Shown here: piece by piece, positions 26,784-35,815 of the stretch
Position numbering within the stretch: the first letter of the stretch is position 1
Layout of the letters: each line of letters opens with the position of its first letter
NCBI GenBank assembly: GCA_023702235.1
Contig: JAMQCR010000002.1
Coordinates: 372,001 to 436,000, forward strand
Direction: 5' to 3'
Length of the DNA stretch: 64,000 bases
Origin: Neobacillus pocheonensis
GTDB taxonomy: Bacteria > Bacillota > Bacilli > Bacillales > Cytobacillaceae
Translations under genes and position numbers: made by a program
Notes under the pieces: model-generated
Told to the model about the DNA's origin: nothing
Databases searched by the model: none
The model's input: the letters and a program-made list of their open reading frames with translations, nothing else

Positions 26784-27083
26784 ATGAGTTATAGACCAAC
26801 GGTACGATATCCGGATGTTTACAAGGATTATGTAGAAAAGATTTTTAAGGTCACTACCCTAGACCGAAACCAGATCATCAGGCTGGCCCTATTTGTAGCA
26901 GCACATTCAGTTGAATACAAAGCTATACTTAAAAAGTATCAAACAGCTGACGTCCCTCTCCCCCGACCAGATTGGGGGAAGGATGAAGAACGCTGCTGGA
27001 AGGACCAGAACTATATTAAAAAAGCAGATTCTGAACCGATCAAAATTATTGAACAGGGTGGGATAAAAATCGTTATAGGTTAG
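26784..27083 (+). CDS. Small RHH-like protein, first gene of a four-gene cassette
   Basis: Protein of 99 residues, ATG after AAGGGGGAT. Residues 3-45 read as a strand (TVRYPDVYKDYVEKIF) and two helices (LDRNQIIRLALFVAAHS), the order of the ribbon-helix-helix fold, followed by a charged tail. No database family is recognised by eye. The gene ends 4 bp inside a minus-strand microgene. Similar small proteins occur on plasmids and phages of Bacillus. A DNA-binding role is inferred from fold pattern only. Confidence 0.6.
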   Translation: MSYRPTVRYPDVYKDYVEKIFKVTTLDRNQIIRLALFVAAHSVEYKAILKKYQTADVPLPRPDWGKDEERCWKDQNYIKKADSEPIKIIEQGGIKIVIG

Positions 27084-27181
27084 CCTTTTTTAGGGCTTGT
27101 ACTTTTAACATAACTAAGGGTTGAAGCTTTACTAGCCAGCTTCTGAGCTATTTCTTTTGAAATGCCTTTATCTTTGCTCAT
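27080..27181 (-). CDS. 33-residue basic microprotein, antisense within the cassette
   Basis: ATG at 27181 has GAGGTGA 6 nt upstream. The product is Lys/Ser-rich (KGISKEIAQKLASKASTLSY) with one amphipathic helix. It is convergent with the 26784-27083 gene, overlapping its last 4 bp, and faces away from the next cassette gene. A second short frame with GGGAGG upstream overlaps its start. It could be a small toxin, an antitoxin or a chance frame. Confidence 0.4.
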   Translation of the reverse strand: MSKDKGISKEIAQKLASKASTLSYVKSTSPKKG

Positions 27182-27319
27182 TCGAAATCACCTCACTAGC
27201 TGAAGGGTGGCCAATTTTAATGGTAAATATACCTCCCTCTACTTCCAGAAAAAAGCTAACCAATTGACCAACTATCCTACCAACCCAGAGATAAAACCAA
27301 AACGAAAGGGGAATAGCGA

Positions 27320-27529
27320 ATGGGGAAGGAAACACATTTAAACCCGGTTCTCTCCACTCCACAAAAAAGATATGAAGAACCAACAAAACGAAAGATCCGT
27401 TCAGATAAACTACACGACATAAAAATCCCGGTTACAGAATCTTTGGATACGCTTTTAAGACGCGAATCAAGACGATTCTGGAACGGATCCAAAACTGCAA
27501 TGGGCGGAAATACTAATGTTCGGACTTAA
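27320..27529 (+). CDS. Small RHH-like protein, second gene of the cassette
   Basis: Protein of 69 residues with RBS GAAAGGGG before ATG 27320. A basic, probably disordered start (residues 1-30) is followed by HDIKIPVTESLDTLLRRESR and then a short helix start, the strand-then-helix pattern of ribbon-helix-helix repressors (compare the Arc/MetJ class strand IKIPV). The C-terminus overlaps the start of the next gene by 14 bp, showing translational coupling. It may be truncated: RHH proteins usually continue for one more helix after SKTA. Confidence 0.55.
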   Translation: MGKETHLNPVLSTPQKRYEEPTKRKIRSDKLHDIKIPVTESLDTLLRRESRRFWNGSKTAMGGNTNVRT

Positions 27530-27728
27530 TCAGATATTTGTTTACCCAGACGTCATGTATAAAGACCTTCCGTATACAGTCCATTGCAAAGTAGATCATG
27601 AAACATACCAGAAGATTGGCGAATATGCCGATAAGTGGAAATGCAGCGTTCGCAAAGCAGCTCATCGGATATTTATTGAATCATATAAAAAAAAGCAACT
27701 CTGGGGGATAACCGATGGGGAAATATAG
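27516..27728 (+). CDS. Small RHH-like protein, third gene of the cassette
   Basis: Protein of 70 residues. Strand YTVHCKVDHETYQKI is followed by helix GEYADKWK, the turn CSVRKAA and helix HRIFIESYKKK, a clean ribbon-helix-helix layout. It overlaps the gene before by 14 bp and the gene after by 14 bp. The equal overlaps indicate a tightly coupled unit that moves or evolves as a block. No family name can be given. Confidence 0.6.
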   Translation: MFGLNQIFVYPDVMYKDLPYTVHCKVDHETYQKIGEYADKWKCSVRKAAHRIFIESYKKKQLWGITDGEI

Positions 27729-28296
27729 CCAGGCTGACCTACTAAAAGAGGAACTCTCTCTGATTGGTTCCTCTGACCTTTTTGGGCGATTCCTTCAGAA
27801 AATGAATAAGACCTCTACTGTATTATTGACGATAGATGTACCCAAAAATCTGTTCTTAAGAGCCGAGGTATTCTGCGAGGATATAAAGGACCTATCAGAA
27901 ATGCCCTTTACGCAAAACGATTTAATAAACCTATTGTATAACGACTTTCTGACATATGCCAAAAAGAATCCCGATCCGCGCAAGTTGTTTCGAATGCTGA
28001 CGTCACTGGACCATCAAGCTGGTAAAGATACAGTTCTCGAAAAGAAAGGAGAATCTATTTTTAAATTAATCCATAAAGATGTACACCAGGAAATGAAAAC
28101 CTTACAACTTCGGATGAGGAGAAAATTCGCTCTCCGCGGTGAAGTATTGCTGGCAGATATGGAGGAAATTCAGCCACAACATGGATATACGCTGGAAAGA
28201 GTTTTCGAGCTACTCTATATCGATTTTATAGATAAATTCAGGAAGGGTAACAATGCCGATGCAGTAAAAAACATTTTGGCCCTTCTTGAAGATTAA
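27715..28296 (+). CDS. Protein with two RHH-like segments, last gene of the cassette
   Basis: Protein of 193 residues. Residues about 35-82 (TVLLTIDVPKNLFLRAEVF, then PFTQNDLINLLYNDFLTYAK) and about 118-178 (IHKDVHQEMKTLQLRMR, then YTLERVFELLYIDFIDKFRK) each read as strand-helix-turn-helix ending with the same L-Y-x-D-F helix, so the protein looks like an internal duplication of the fold seen in the three smaller genes. RBS TGGGGG overlaps the previous gene. It might wrap two sites or act as a built-in dimer. No family recognised. Confidence 0.65.
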   Translation: MGKYSQADLLKEELSLIGSSDLFGRFLQKMNKTSTVLLTIDVPKNLFLRAEVFCEDIKDLSEMPFTQNDLINLLYNDFLTYAKKNPDPRKLFRMLTSLDHQAGKDTVLEKKGESIFKLIHKDVHQEMKTLQLRMRRKFALRGEVLLADMEEIQPQHGYTLERVFELLYIDFIDKFRKGNNADAVKNILALLED

Positions 28297-28301
28297 AAAA
28301 A

Positions 28302-28326
28302 CTGGATAGTCTGTATGGCTATCCAG
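28302..28326 (-). terminator. Hairpin between the cassette and minus-strand genes
   Basis: CTGGATAG pairs perfectly with CTATCCAG. On the minus strand seven T follow, so it terminates minus-strand transcription from the 28541-30211 genes; on the plus strand no T tract follows. Confidence 0.65.
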
Positions 28327-28540
28327 CTTGAAGATGGTGTCGTCTCAGATAATCACCTAAATAGAGATTAGTTTTTCAATATACATATATTTAAGATTTA
28401 CATCTACAGCCATTTTTCTTTACCAATAGATTTTACTTTCTCCGTCACAAATTAGATTCGTTTAACCCGGCCATTAAATCTTTCCTTCCAGTAACCTTTT
28501 GACATATCTGCAATCGCTACCCCAGTATTAGGCTGCGCCC

Positions 28541-28960
28541 CTAGTCGAATGGCAGGTTTGCAGAATAGCCAAATCTGTCCCCATTATAGCAACCGTAAAT
28601 TTTAATGTATTTTACATCTTCATTAATTTCAACAAATATCAATAACTCTCTTAGTGCAATTCCTTCAAAAGTTGTATAAAATTTAGACCATGTGGTAAAA
28701 GCCTCGCTTAAAAAATAAGAAACATAGGAAAGTGACGGTTTCATTCTCCCATAGATATACGATCTTTCCCTTAATGCATGCATTTGATGGATTCTAACAT
28801 TTTGAAAGTGAACAGCATTTTCCTCTATTATATCCATTAATACTCTCGGTTCTCCGTTGGTAATAGGAAGAAGGAGATCATCTCCATCCTGGATGAAGTA
28901 TAACACATCTTCTGGTTCTTTCTTTTTTATCTTCAACCATTGCTTAAATGAATTATCCAT
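28541..28960 (-). CDS. Hypothetical protein (139 residues)
   Basis: RBS AAAGGGG lies 7 nt before ATG 28960. Mixed alpha/beta protein: EPEDVLYFIQDGDDLLLPIT, VHFQNVRIHQMHALRERSYIYGR and a beta-rich end. No membrane segment, no Cys pair and no known motif. It lies 20 bp past the MaoC gene and probably shares its transcript with the MaoC-FabI pair. Past the stop, another frame continues AIRLGAQPNTGVAIADMSKG to about 28460, so the true C-terminus may be longer if one base is wrong near 28545. Confidence 0.6.
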   Translation of the reverse strand: MDNSFKQWLKIKKKEPEDVLYFIQDGDDLLLPITNGEPRVLMDIIEENAVHFQNVRIHQMHALRERSYIYGRMKPSLSYVSYFLSEAFTTWSKFYTTFEGIALRELLIFVEINEDVKYIKIYGCYNGDRFGYSANLPFD

Positions 28961-28981
28961 CCCAATCCCCTTTCTGCTTTC

Positions 28982-29399
28982 TTAATATTTCTTCATTACC
29001 AAAGCTTCACCATCTACAACCATTTCCTCGTGCTGATTCCATATCTGTGTTTTTAATTTTATTAATTTCTTGTCATCCCGTTTTTCCACTACTTCTACGG
29101 TTGCTTTAATCGTATCACCCATTTTGACAGGAGCTGTAAATGTAAAGTTTTGAGACAGATAGATCGAGTTGGCCAGGAAGCTTCATTCCAAGAACAGTGG
29201 AAATAAAACTTCCAGTTAAAAGACCATGGGCAATTCTTTCCTTAAAGAATGTATTTTTAGCAAACTCCCCATCTATGTGCATGGGGTTAAAATCACCTGT
29301 AAGACCTGCAAATTGGTAAATATCAAATTCAGAAATGGTTTTGGAAAAAACAGCGCTATCTCCTATTTGAATATCCTCATAGGTCAACTCTTTTTGCAT
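28982..29399 (-). CDS. MaoC-type (R)-specific enoyl-CoA hydratase (one frameshift)
   Basis: Hot-dog-fold protein of about 138 residues. The hydratase motif is intact: FAGLTGDFNPMHIDGEFAKN with the catalytic Asp and His, then IAHGLLTGSFIS. The frame breaks near 29171; one C fewer gives LPGNSIYLSQNFTFTAPVKMGD and the protein runs to 28982. PhaJ-like enzymes hydrate trans-2-enoyl-CoA to (R)-3-hydroxyacyl-CoA, linking beta-oxidation to polyhydroxyalkanoates or to fatty acid changes. RBS AAAGGGATG precedes ATG 29399. It lies 27 bp after the FabI-like gene, so the two probably act on related acyl chains. Confidence 0.85.
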
Positions 29400-29425
29400 T
29401 TATGTACATCCCTTTCTCTTCGTTA

Positions 29426-30211
29426 TTAATGATTATCCCCTATAATACTATAGCCAGCATCGACATAAATGGTTTGACCGGTTATCCCGGAACTCAAATT
29501 ACTTAAAAGAAAGAGTGACGAATTTGCGATTTCTTCTATCGTAGCATTATGCTTTAAGGGAGAATGTTTACTTGTGTATTCATATAAGTCATCGAAATCA
29601 CCGATTCCACTTGCTGCACGGGTTTTTACTGTTCCTGGAGATAACGCATTCACCCGGATATTAAATTCTCCTACATCTGATGCTAAATAACGAACACTGC
29701 TTTCAAGCGCAGCTTTTGCCACTCCCATTACATTGTAGTTTTTCACTACTTTTTCTGAACCGTAATACGAGAGTGTCAATATAGAGGCATTGCGCCCTTC
29801 CATCATTTTAAAAGTTCTTCTCACAATATCCGTAAGTGAATATACGCTAATCATCATTGATTGAACGAAGCCCTCTAACGAGATTTCCATATACTTTCCT
29901 GATAGTTCTCCCTTGTGGGGACCACCTGCTACAGCATGTACAATAAAGTCAAGTTCACCTTTAAATTGGTGTTCCAGCTGTTCGAGAACCTCTGTTACAT
30001 GGTGTGGATCTGTTAAATCCATCCTTTCATAAAATGGACTATCAATCGATTGAAATAATGGAATTACATAAGAAGCCGTCTTTTCATTTTGATAGGTAAA
30101 AGCAAGTTCAGCCCCCTCCTCAGCTAACCGTTTCGAAATTGCCCATGCAATACTATGTTCATTTGCTACTCCAAGAACTAGCCCTTTCTTTCCTTCCATT
30201 AGCTTTTTCAT
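29426..30211 (-). CDS. FabI-type enoyl reductase paralogue
   Basis: Intact protein of 261 residues of the short-chain dehydrogenase fold with FabI features: KGLVLGVANEHSIAWAISKR cofactor loop, VHAVAGG, then the Tyr-x6-Lys catalytic pair in YNVMGVAKAALE and RVNALSPGTVKTRAA. FabI reduces enoyl-ACP in the last step of fatty acid elongation. Pairing with a MaoC hydratase instead of fab genes suggests a specialised acyl pathway rather than housekeeping synthesis. Such FabI paralogues can also lower sensitivity to triclosan. RBS GAGGG precedes ATG 30211. Confidence 0.85.
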   Translation of the reverse strand: MKKLMEGKKGLVLGVANEHSIAWAISKRLAEEGAELAFTYQNEKTASYVIPLFQSIDSPFYERMDLTDPHHVTEVLEQLEHQFKGELDFIVHAVAGGPHKGELSGKYMEISLEGFVQSMMISVYSLTDIVRRTFKMMEGRNASILTLSYYGSEKVVKNYNVMGVAKAALESSVRYLASDVGEFNIRVNALSPGTVKTRAASGIGDFDDLYEYTSKHSPLKHNATIEEIANSSLFLLSNLSSGITGQTIYVDAGYSIIGDNH

Positions 30212-30403
30212 CTTGTACCCTCTTACCTTTAGTTTTATTTTTATTCAAGAACATATTTTAAAAAATTAGGGTGCTGCTTTTCAAGCTATCTATCAAACTT
30301 TGACAAACTACGTAAAGTAACAAAAAATAAAGTTCTGGTGTAAAAATATATTCACTAGAATATTAAAACAGAATATCCTGTTTAATTAATGTAAAGGTGT
30401 CGA

Positions 30404-30835
30404 CTATTTAACGATGAATACTGGGCAACAGGACTTTTGTACGACATAATGGCTGACACTACCTAAGAATATTTCCTTCAATCCGCTTAAGCCACGGCTT
30501 CCCATAACAATAAGATCAACATTCTCTTGCTTGACAAAATCCACAATCGAACTAGCAGGGTTTCCTTCTAATAGGTATGTTTTTGTCTTGTTTGGTAGGG
30601 CTTTCAGTTTCTGTTCTACTTCATTGAGTGCTTCTTTTGCCCCTTTAAGTTGAGCTTCACGTACTGGATCCCCGTTACCGTAGTAATAGATGGAACCAGT
30701 TACATCAATAACCGTGATAACATTCAATTCGATTCTTTCATCCTGTTTTGCTAGCATAATAGCCGTTTCCAATGCTTTTTTGCTTAATTCAGAATTATCA
30801 TATGGGACCACTACTTTAGTGCATACTGTTAACAT
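30404..30835 (-). CDS. Universal stress protein (UspA family)
   Basis: Intact protein of 143 residues. It starts with the strand KVVVPYDNSELSKKALE and ends with the ATP-binding signature GSRGLSGLKEIFLGSVS followed by CPVFIVK, so it belongs to the ATP-binding class. Usp proteins are made under starvation and stress; the direct role is unknown. RBS GAGAGGATG lies 6 nt before ATG 30835. Monocistronic. Confidence 0.93.
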   Translation of the reverse strand: MLTVCTKVVVPYDNSELSKKALETAIMLAKQDERIELNVITVIDVTGSIYYYGNGDPVREAQLKGAKEALNEVEQKLKALPNKTKTYLLEGNPASSIVDFVKQENVDLIVMGSRGLSGLKEIFLGSVSHYVVQKSCCPVFIVK

Positions 30836-31060
30836 TTATTTCATCCTCTCCCAATAAATCCTATTTTAACTTTTATTATACACCTGGTAGTGTTTAATAT
30901 CTGTGTACAAATTGTTAATTTTTGGGGTCCTACCAACTAAAAGCTCAAAACATACGCTAAGGGATTGTACAGAAAATGAGGAATATAAATTGCATTACGG
31001 GAACATTCGAAACAATATCTTTCGAGGCTACATACGTTGTTCCCCAAATAAGTACAACAA

Positions 31061-31624
31061 GTGTTGCTAAAAAAATTTCGCGATCTAGGAATTGAAGAAC
31101 GTTATATCTTCATTGATAAGCAAAGTGGGAAAGATTTTAACCGACCGCAGTATCAGGGGATGCTTTTAATTATTCGCGAAGGGGACTTAGTTAACCTTGA
31201 TGCGCTGGATCGATTAGGTAGGGATTACGACGGTATCATTCGAGAATGGAAGTATATTACTCGGGATCTGAACGCAGATATTGTGGTCCTGGAAAATGAG
31301 ACACTTTTTGATAGTAGGAAATTCCGAGGTATGGGTGATCTTGGAAAATTAATGGAGGACCAATTTTTAAGTCTACTTTCTTATGTGGCTGAGCAAGAAC
31401 GTAAAAAAAATAAGCAACGCCAGGCTGAAAGAATTGAAGTGGCAAAGAATAACGGCGTTAGATTCGGACGACGTAAGTATGAAATTAATGAGGACTTCAT
31501 TCAAGTATATGATGAGTGGAAATCTGGATTAATCACTGCGACGGAAGGAATGAAACGTCTTGATTTAAAACCAAATACTTTTTATCGACGTGTAAAGGAG
31601 TATGAAAATCAAAGAAAGGCGTAA
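31061..31624 (+). pseudogene. Serine recombinase, N-terminus missing
   Basis: Same subfamily as the recombinase at 13929-14543 (shared FIDKQSGKDFNR, ALDRLGR-Y, ITATEGMKRLDLKPNTFYRR). The frame starts at GTG/TTG inside the protein and lacks the first about 25 residues with the catalytic Ser motif; no such motif is found in any frame just upstream, so it was lost by deletion. The rest, including the E helix and C-terminal HTH, is intact. It would be inactive as a recombinase but could still bind its site. Confidence 0.82.
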
Positions 31625-31642
31625 TAATTAATCTCAAATGTG

Positions 31643-31686
31643 GAATCCATTTTGATCAATTTTTTTCAAAATGGATTCTTTTTATT
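31643..31686 (+). terminator. Intrinsic terminator after the truncated recombinase
   Basis: GAATCCATTTTG pairs perfectly with CAAAATGGATTC, followed by TTTTTATTT. Confidence 0.88.
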
Positions 31687-31786
31687 TGCCGTTAATCGGG
31701 GATTTGCGTGATATTTTTAATTAAACTTTATTTCAAAGCTACATTTGTTTATGTACAGGAATTTCAGGATCCTACACTGAAACTTT

Positions 31787-32575
31787 CTATTTATTACGTG
31801 GGCGGAGCAATCCACCCACAAGACGAAGTACTTGTTTGCGTGACAGCAGACGAGATATTTGTGCGTTCATATAGTTTTGAAAGCCGGGAACGACATATGA
31901 TTGTCCCCTCTTCAATGCCCGCAGTGACACTTTCACGACACGTTCCGGAGTATCCCGCTTTCCGACAGAAGCGTCATCTGTGCCGACGACGTTGAAAAAG
32001 TTGGTTTGCGTTGCACCGGGACATAGCGCGAGGAATTGTACACCGCGTGTTCTGTTTTCTTCCCAAAGCGCCTGTGTAAACGACAATACGAAAGCCTTCG
32101 TAGCCCCATATACGGCCATGTAAGGATCCGGTTGGAAACCCGCTGTGGAAGAAACGTTGATGACCGCCCCACTCCCTTTTTTCAACAAACCGGGCAAAAA
32201 CAGATGTGTGATATCAACAACTGACATTACATTTAACATCACTTCTTCATGCTGCCGCTCACCGGAAACTTGCTCAAAAAAACCGTGAGTAGCGAAACCT
32301 GCATTATTGATGATCATATCAACATCCAATTGGCGTTCTTGACATTCTTGATATAGTTTAACGGGGGCGCCTTCCTTGGATAAGTCGTTGACGATAACCT
32401 CGACTTGACCACCGTGCTCCTTCTTTAGCTTCTTAGCCAGATCTGCGAGCTTATTTTCCGATCGGGCGACTAGAATCAAATGGTTCCCCCGTTTAGCAAG
32501 CTCCCACGCAAATACCTCACCAATACCTGAAGAAGCACCTGTAATAAGTATCCATTTATTTCGCAATTGCATCAT
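31787..32575 (-). CDS. Classical short-chain dehydrogenase
   Basis: Intact protein of 262 residues, cytosolic. It has the cofactor motif TGASSGIG, a basic residue pattern after strand 2 (VARSENK) that favours NADP(H), NNAG, the catalytic Ser in NVSSTAG and YGATK. It is similar in form to YqjQ/DltE-like reductases; the substrate is unknown. RBS GAGGG lies 8 nt before ATG 32575. A TetR gene is divergent from it and a perfect palindrome lies between them, so the reductase is probably induced by a small lipophilic or toxic compound. Confidence 0.88.
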   Translation of the reverse strand: MMQLRNKWILITGASSGIGEVFAWELAKRGNHLILVARSENKLADLAKKLKKEHGGQVEVIVNDLSKEGAPVKLYQECQERQLDVDMIINNAGFATHGFFEQVSGERQHEEVMLNVMSVVDITHLFLPGLLKKGSGAVINVSSTAGFQPDPYMAVYGATKAFVLSFTQALWEENRTRGVQFLALCPGATQTNFFNVVGTDDASVGKRDTPERVVKVSLRALKRGQSYVVPGFQNYMNAQISRLLSRKQVLRLVGGLLRPRNK

Positions 32576-32607
32576 TTTTTCAACCCTCTAGAATTAATGT
32601 TTTCATC

Positions 32608-32624
32608 AGGTAACACCGTTACCT
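32608..32624. promoter_or_regulatory. Probable TetR operator
   Basis: AGGTAAC-ACC-GTTACCT, a perfect 7-3-7 inverted repeat 33 bp upstream of the SDR start and in the gap it shares with the divergent tetR gene. Size and symmetry are typical for TetR-family sites. Confidence 0.7.
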
Positions 32625-32687
32625 ATGATGACTTATAGTATTATTAACTTTATTTTATGTCAATAATTTTGATTTATATTACTCAAA

Positions 32688-32716
32688 TTGACTCTTACCA
32701 ATGCAAGTAGTACAAT
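32688..32716 (+). promoter_or_regulatory. Promoter of the tetR-type gene
   Basis: TTGACT at 32688-32693, a 17-nt spacer and TACAAT at 32711-32716 form a good vegetative promoter 57 bp before the ATG. Confidence 0.65.
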
Positions 32717-32772
32717 AATCAGGCAGGAATGGAAACGTTGTTTCTGTGAGAAAACATGACAGGAAAGTGAAA

Positions 32773-33422
32773 ATGAGTAATAATTCCGAACTGCATTCTA
32801 AAAAAATTCGAACTGTAAAAACTTATCAAGAAGCAAGACTTCAAAATACCGAAAATTTAAGACAAAACGTTGTCGACGCCGCAGCCATTCTTTTACAAGA
32901 AGGGTGGCCGGAAGCAGTGACCGTTCGTCGGGTCGCGGACAAAATGGCTGCTCCACCAAAATTATCTACAGCTTGTTCGGAAGCAAGGACGAATTGGCAA
33001 AACAACTTTATTTAGATGGTTGTAAGCTGCTAGCACAAACCTTTGAGGCGGTTCCGAAGCAAGAGAATCCCCAACAATACTTACGGGAACTCGGCAATGC
33101 TTATTGGAGTTTCGGATTGAACTACTCAAGTTATTATAAGATGATGTTCGGAGGAGCTATTAGTTTCAAGCAGGATGAAGAAAGCTTACAGGGTACCGTA
33201 ACCGCTTTACAGCAAGTGATGAATGTCCTAGAGGAAGCAGTTCAGCAAGAACTTATTGATGTAAAGGACCTGACTCTTGTCATCTTCAAGATTTGGACTT
33301 CTCTACATGGAGTGATTCACCTTTATTTAGGCGGCCATCTTAAGAATGATGAATCGGCGAGAGTAGTATTTGATCAGATGTTGTCAGATTTAATACGAAC
33401 AATTTTTGGAACTCATACGTAA
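32773..33422 (+). CDS. TetR-family regulator (one frameshift)
   Basis: About 216 residues. The N-terminal HTH reads RQNVVDAAAILLQEGWPEAVTVRRVADKM and, after the frame break near 32946, GCSTKIIYSLFGSKDELAKQLY, the standard TetR start. One extra G restores the frame. The ligand domain (FGGAISFKQDEES, IWTSLHGVIHLYLGGH) is of the TetR_C WHG type. ATG 32773 follows AGGAAAGTG; a GTG at 32746 is possible. It faces the SDR gene across a perfect palindrome and probably represses it. Confidence 0.85.
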
Positions 33423-33475
33423 TAATTGTGATATCCTCCATTTATAAACAGACATTATATAAAAGAGAAGTTTGA

Positions 33476-33511
33476 TTTAAAGCTACTCCGTTTAAGAAGT
33501 GGCTTTAAATT
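33476..33511 (+). terminator. Terminator after the tetR-type gene
   Basis: TTTAAAGCTACT pairs with AGTGGCTTTAAA (one G-U pair) and ATTT follows; 55 bp past the stop. Confidence 0.6.
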
Positions 33512-33683
33512 TACACGGATATAGATATTATACTTAAACACACCTTTGTGCTTAGGTATACCGCTGATATTGGGTGTTTTAGCACCGATGATGACACGTA
33601 CAAAGCCCCAAGAAATTTATAAAGAAAGTCATCTTTAAAACATGTAAAAGGTAGAGCCTTGCAAAGGGATTTTTGAAATAGGA

Positions 33684-33836
33684 TTAGCTGTATCTACATA
33701 ACATGGTTCCACCCTCTTGAAGTACGTTCCATGCGTTTTTAGCACGCTCCTCAGAGTCAAGCTCCACACTGATGCACACCTTCTCAGCATCTTGAAAATC
33801 TTTTTTCCCATCCGAACCCATAATATATCCTGATTC
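33684..33836 (-). pseudogene. Fragment of a PhnB-like VOC protein
   Basis: One minus-strand frame reads SGYIMGSDGKKDFQDAEKV, then CISVELDSEERAKNAWNVLQ and EGGTM before breaking down. This is the second half of PhnB/YjdN-type proteins (3-demethylubiquinone-methyltransferase-like, VOC fold). Start, first half and the final ligand strand are absent. It is a gene scrap. Confidence 0.55.
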
Positions 33837-33842
33837 ACAAGT

Positions 33843-34499
33843 TTTCGATTCAGATCCTCTCCTTAATCCTTTTTTAGAACTTTCCTCCCCAATTGAAAAT
33901 TCATTTTTCTTTTCCCTTTTTGAACAAGTGCACCAGGAAGGACAAAAGATGCTGCTTCTTTTTTTCTATTATTCTTTTAGTCTCCTTAATCTTATCTATT
34001 TTGAATCCGTTCGTAATTATACGTCCATCAGTTATAAGCTCCTATTTTCTTTAAACCATTTTGAATCCTTTTTCCATGAAAAAACAAAAAATAAATTATC
34101 TCGATCGATGCATGTTATGAATTTATAAACTTTTTAACTCTTGATTTTTTCCGAATCGTCAGCATATCGCTAATTGAGACGATATTAAACATTTCGCTCT
34201 ACAAATAAATGGTAAGACAATTACTTATGGAAGTTTCATCCTATTTAATTATTTGTGCATATTGTGAGAGGAAACGTCATAACCTTAGACAATTCCCAAA
34301 GGATTAAATTTGTTCATTCAGGGTGTTGAATGAACAATAGGCAGATCCCTGTGAAGTGTCTGCCCGTGTATAAAATGTTTATGCTATTAATTGGAGTTAA
34401 GAAGCCACTTTTTCTCATCTATTTTAAATTGGATCGTCTGCCAAAAATACAAGGGTTGTAGTGAATGTTCTTACAAAATAATCCTTGCTTTTTTTATTC
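33843..34499. other. Intergenic region without visible gene
   Basis: About 650 bp of AT-rich DNA. The only structure noted is a hairpin GGCAGA / TCTGCC near 34341-34365. Frames here lack start sites and protein-like composition. Confidence 0.5.
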
Positions 34500-35432
34500 T
34501 TACCTCGCCCATGCAGCGATGGTCGTTATGTTCCCCGGTTTTGTCCTGCAGCAGCCGCCGATCAATTTGGCACCGCATTTATACCAGTGATGGGTACTGT
34601 CTCCATAGGTTTCTCCGGATGTTGCACCCTGCCAAGTCTTGGTGACTGCATCGTACTGCTCGCCTAAATTCGGATAAACGATGATGGGCTTGACTGTGTG
34701 ACTGTTCAATTCTTTGATCAGCGAAGAAATGTACTGGGGCGGCGTGCAGTTAATTCCGACGGCAGCCACTTGGTCATGGTTATCCATCCATTCTGCACAC
34801 TCGGAAACTAGGGTTCCATCACTAATATGCAGCCCGTCTTTTGCACTAAAGCTGATCCATGCATAGGTTCTGGGGAACTCTTCTAATAATCTAACGATTG
34901 CTCTAGCTTCCATTAGACATGGAATCGTTTCGCAGGCCAGAATTTCGGCGCCGGCATCAATCAGAGCTTTCATACGAGGCCTATGGAAATTCATTAGTTT
35001 ATCTTCGGTCAACGTATAATCTCCTCGATATTCAGAACCGTCAGCAAGGAATGCACCATATGGCCCAACTGAACCGGCTACTATAGGCTTCGGACGGTTT
35101 GTCCGGTTCTCGGATTTTCCCCAGAATTCATCTCGTGCTTTTAGAGCTACCTGGACGGATGACTGGATAAGATTTAACGCTTCAGCCTCGCTCAAACCGC
35201 GTCGAGCAAAGCCTTCGACAGTGGCTTGGTAACTGGCGGTAATAGTACAGTCAGCTCCCGCTGTAAAATAATCCATATGTACCTGTTTTATAAGATCCGG
35301 ATTTTCCATAAGAATGGTTGCCGACCAAAGGCTGTCGTTTAAATTACAGCCGAGACGCTCAAGCTCGGTAGCCATTGCACCGTCTAGTATCACTAACGGG
35401 AATTTCTGTAATATGTTTTCAATAGGATTCAT
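34500..35432 (-). CDS. mmuM: Homocysteine S-methyltransferase
   Basis: Intact protein of 310 residues. It transfers a methyl group from S-methylmethionine to homocysteine, giving two methionines. Zinc ligands are visible as GINCTPP and GGCCRT, and the barrel start DGAMATELERLGCNLND and the SVGPYGAFLADGSEYRGDY block are typical of MmuM/YbgG. ATG 35432 has GGAGGT 6 nt upstream; longer frames have none. The SMM permease gene lies upstream on the same strand, the pairing known from B. subtilis ybgF-ybgG and E. coli mmuP-mmuM. Confidence 0.93.
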   Translation of the reverse strand: MNPIENILQKFPLVILDGAMATELERLGCNLNDSLWSATILMENPDLIKQVHMDYFTAGADCTITASYQATVEGFARRGLSEAEALNLIQSSVQVALKARDEFWGKSENRTNRPKPIVAGSVGPYGAFLADGSEYRGDYTLTEDKLMNFHRPRMKALIDAGAEILACETIPCLMEARAIVRLLEEFPRTYAWISFSAKDGLHISDGTLVSECAEWMDNHDQVAAVGINCTPPQYISSLIKELNSHTVKPIIVYPNLGEQYDAVTKTWQGATSGETYGDSTHHWYKCGAKLIGGCCRTKPGNITTIAAWAR

Positions 35433-35622
35433 AATAGTACCTCCGCTACAGTTCAATTTTTCTGTAATCTCGTATAAAAGATGAAGGGACAAGGACTTTC
35501 TATCGCTTATATCATCAGTATTCATTGAGTTCATCAATATATACCAAAGTTAGACAAATGTCTTGGCTGTTACTTAAGTTAAACAGATTTAAGTAGAGTC
35601 TAACATTGAATATGGACATAAA

Positions 35623-35655
35623 AGGACAAACCCTCCTGCGAAGGAAAGTCTGTCC
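35623..35655. repeat. Hairpin between mmuP and mmuM
   Basis: GGACA...TGTCC with inner CCTCC/GGAAG-type pairing in the 380-bp gap before mmuM. No T tract, so a processing or attenuation structure is more likely than a terminator. Confidence 0.4.
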
Positions 35656-35815
35656 AGAGTAAGTGAAATCGTTCAGTAATTGTTTGGATAATTGCTTAAC
35701 GGACTTCAACCCGGAGATATAGTACATACTTTCTATTCTTTCTCATTTTCCGCACTAGACCTGGTAGTATCAGTAACATATTCAAGTTTAATAGGTTTCT
35801 TATGCAAGACCTTCT

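Noticed and set aside
33540..33638. Plus-strand frame TPLCLGIPLILGVLAPMMTR to a stop
   Set aside because: It resembles the last helix and tail of a permease, but 33 residues without start or further homology are too little to call.
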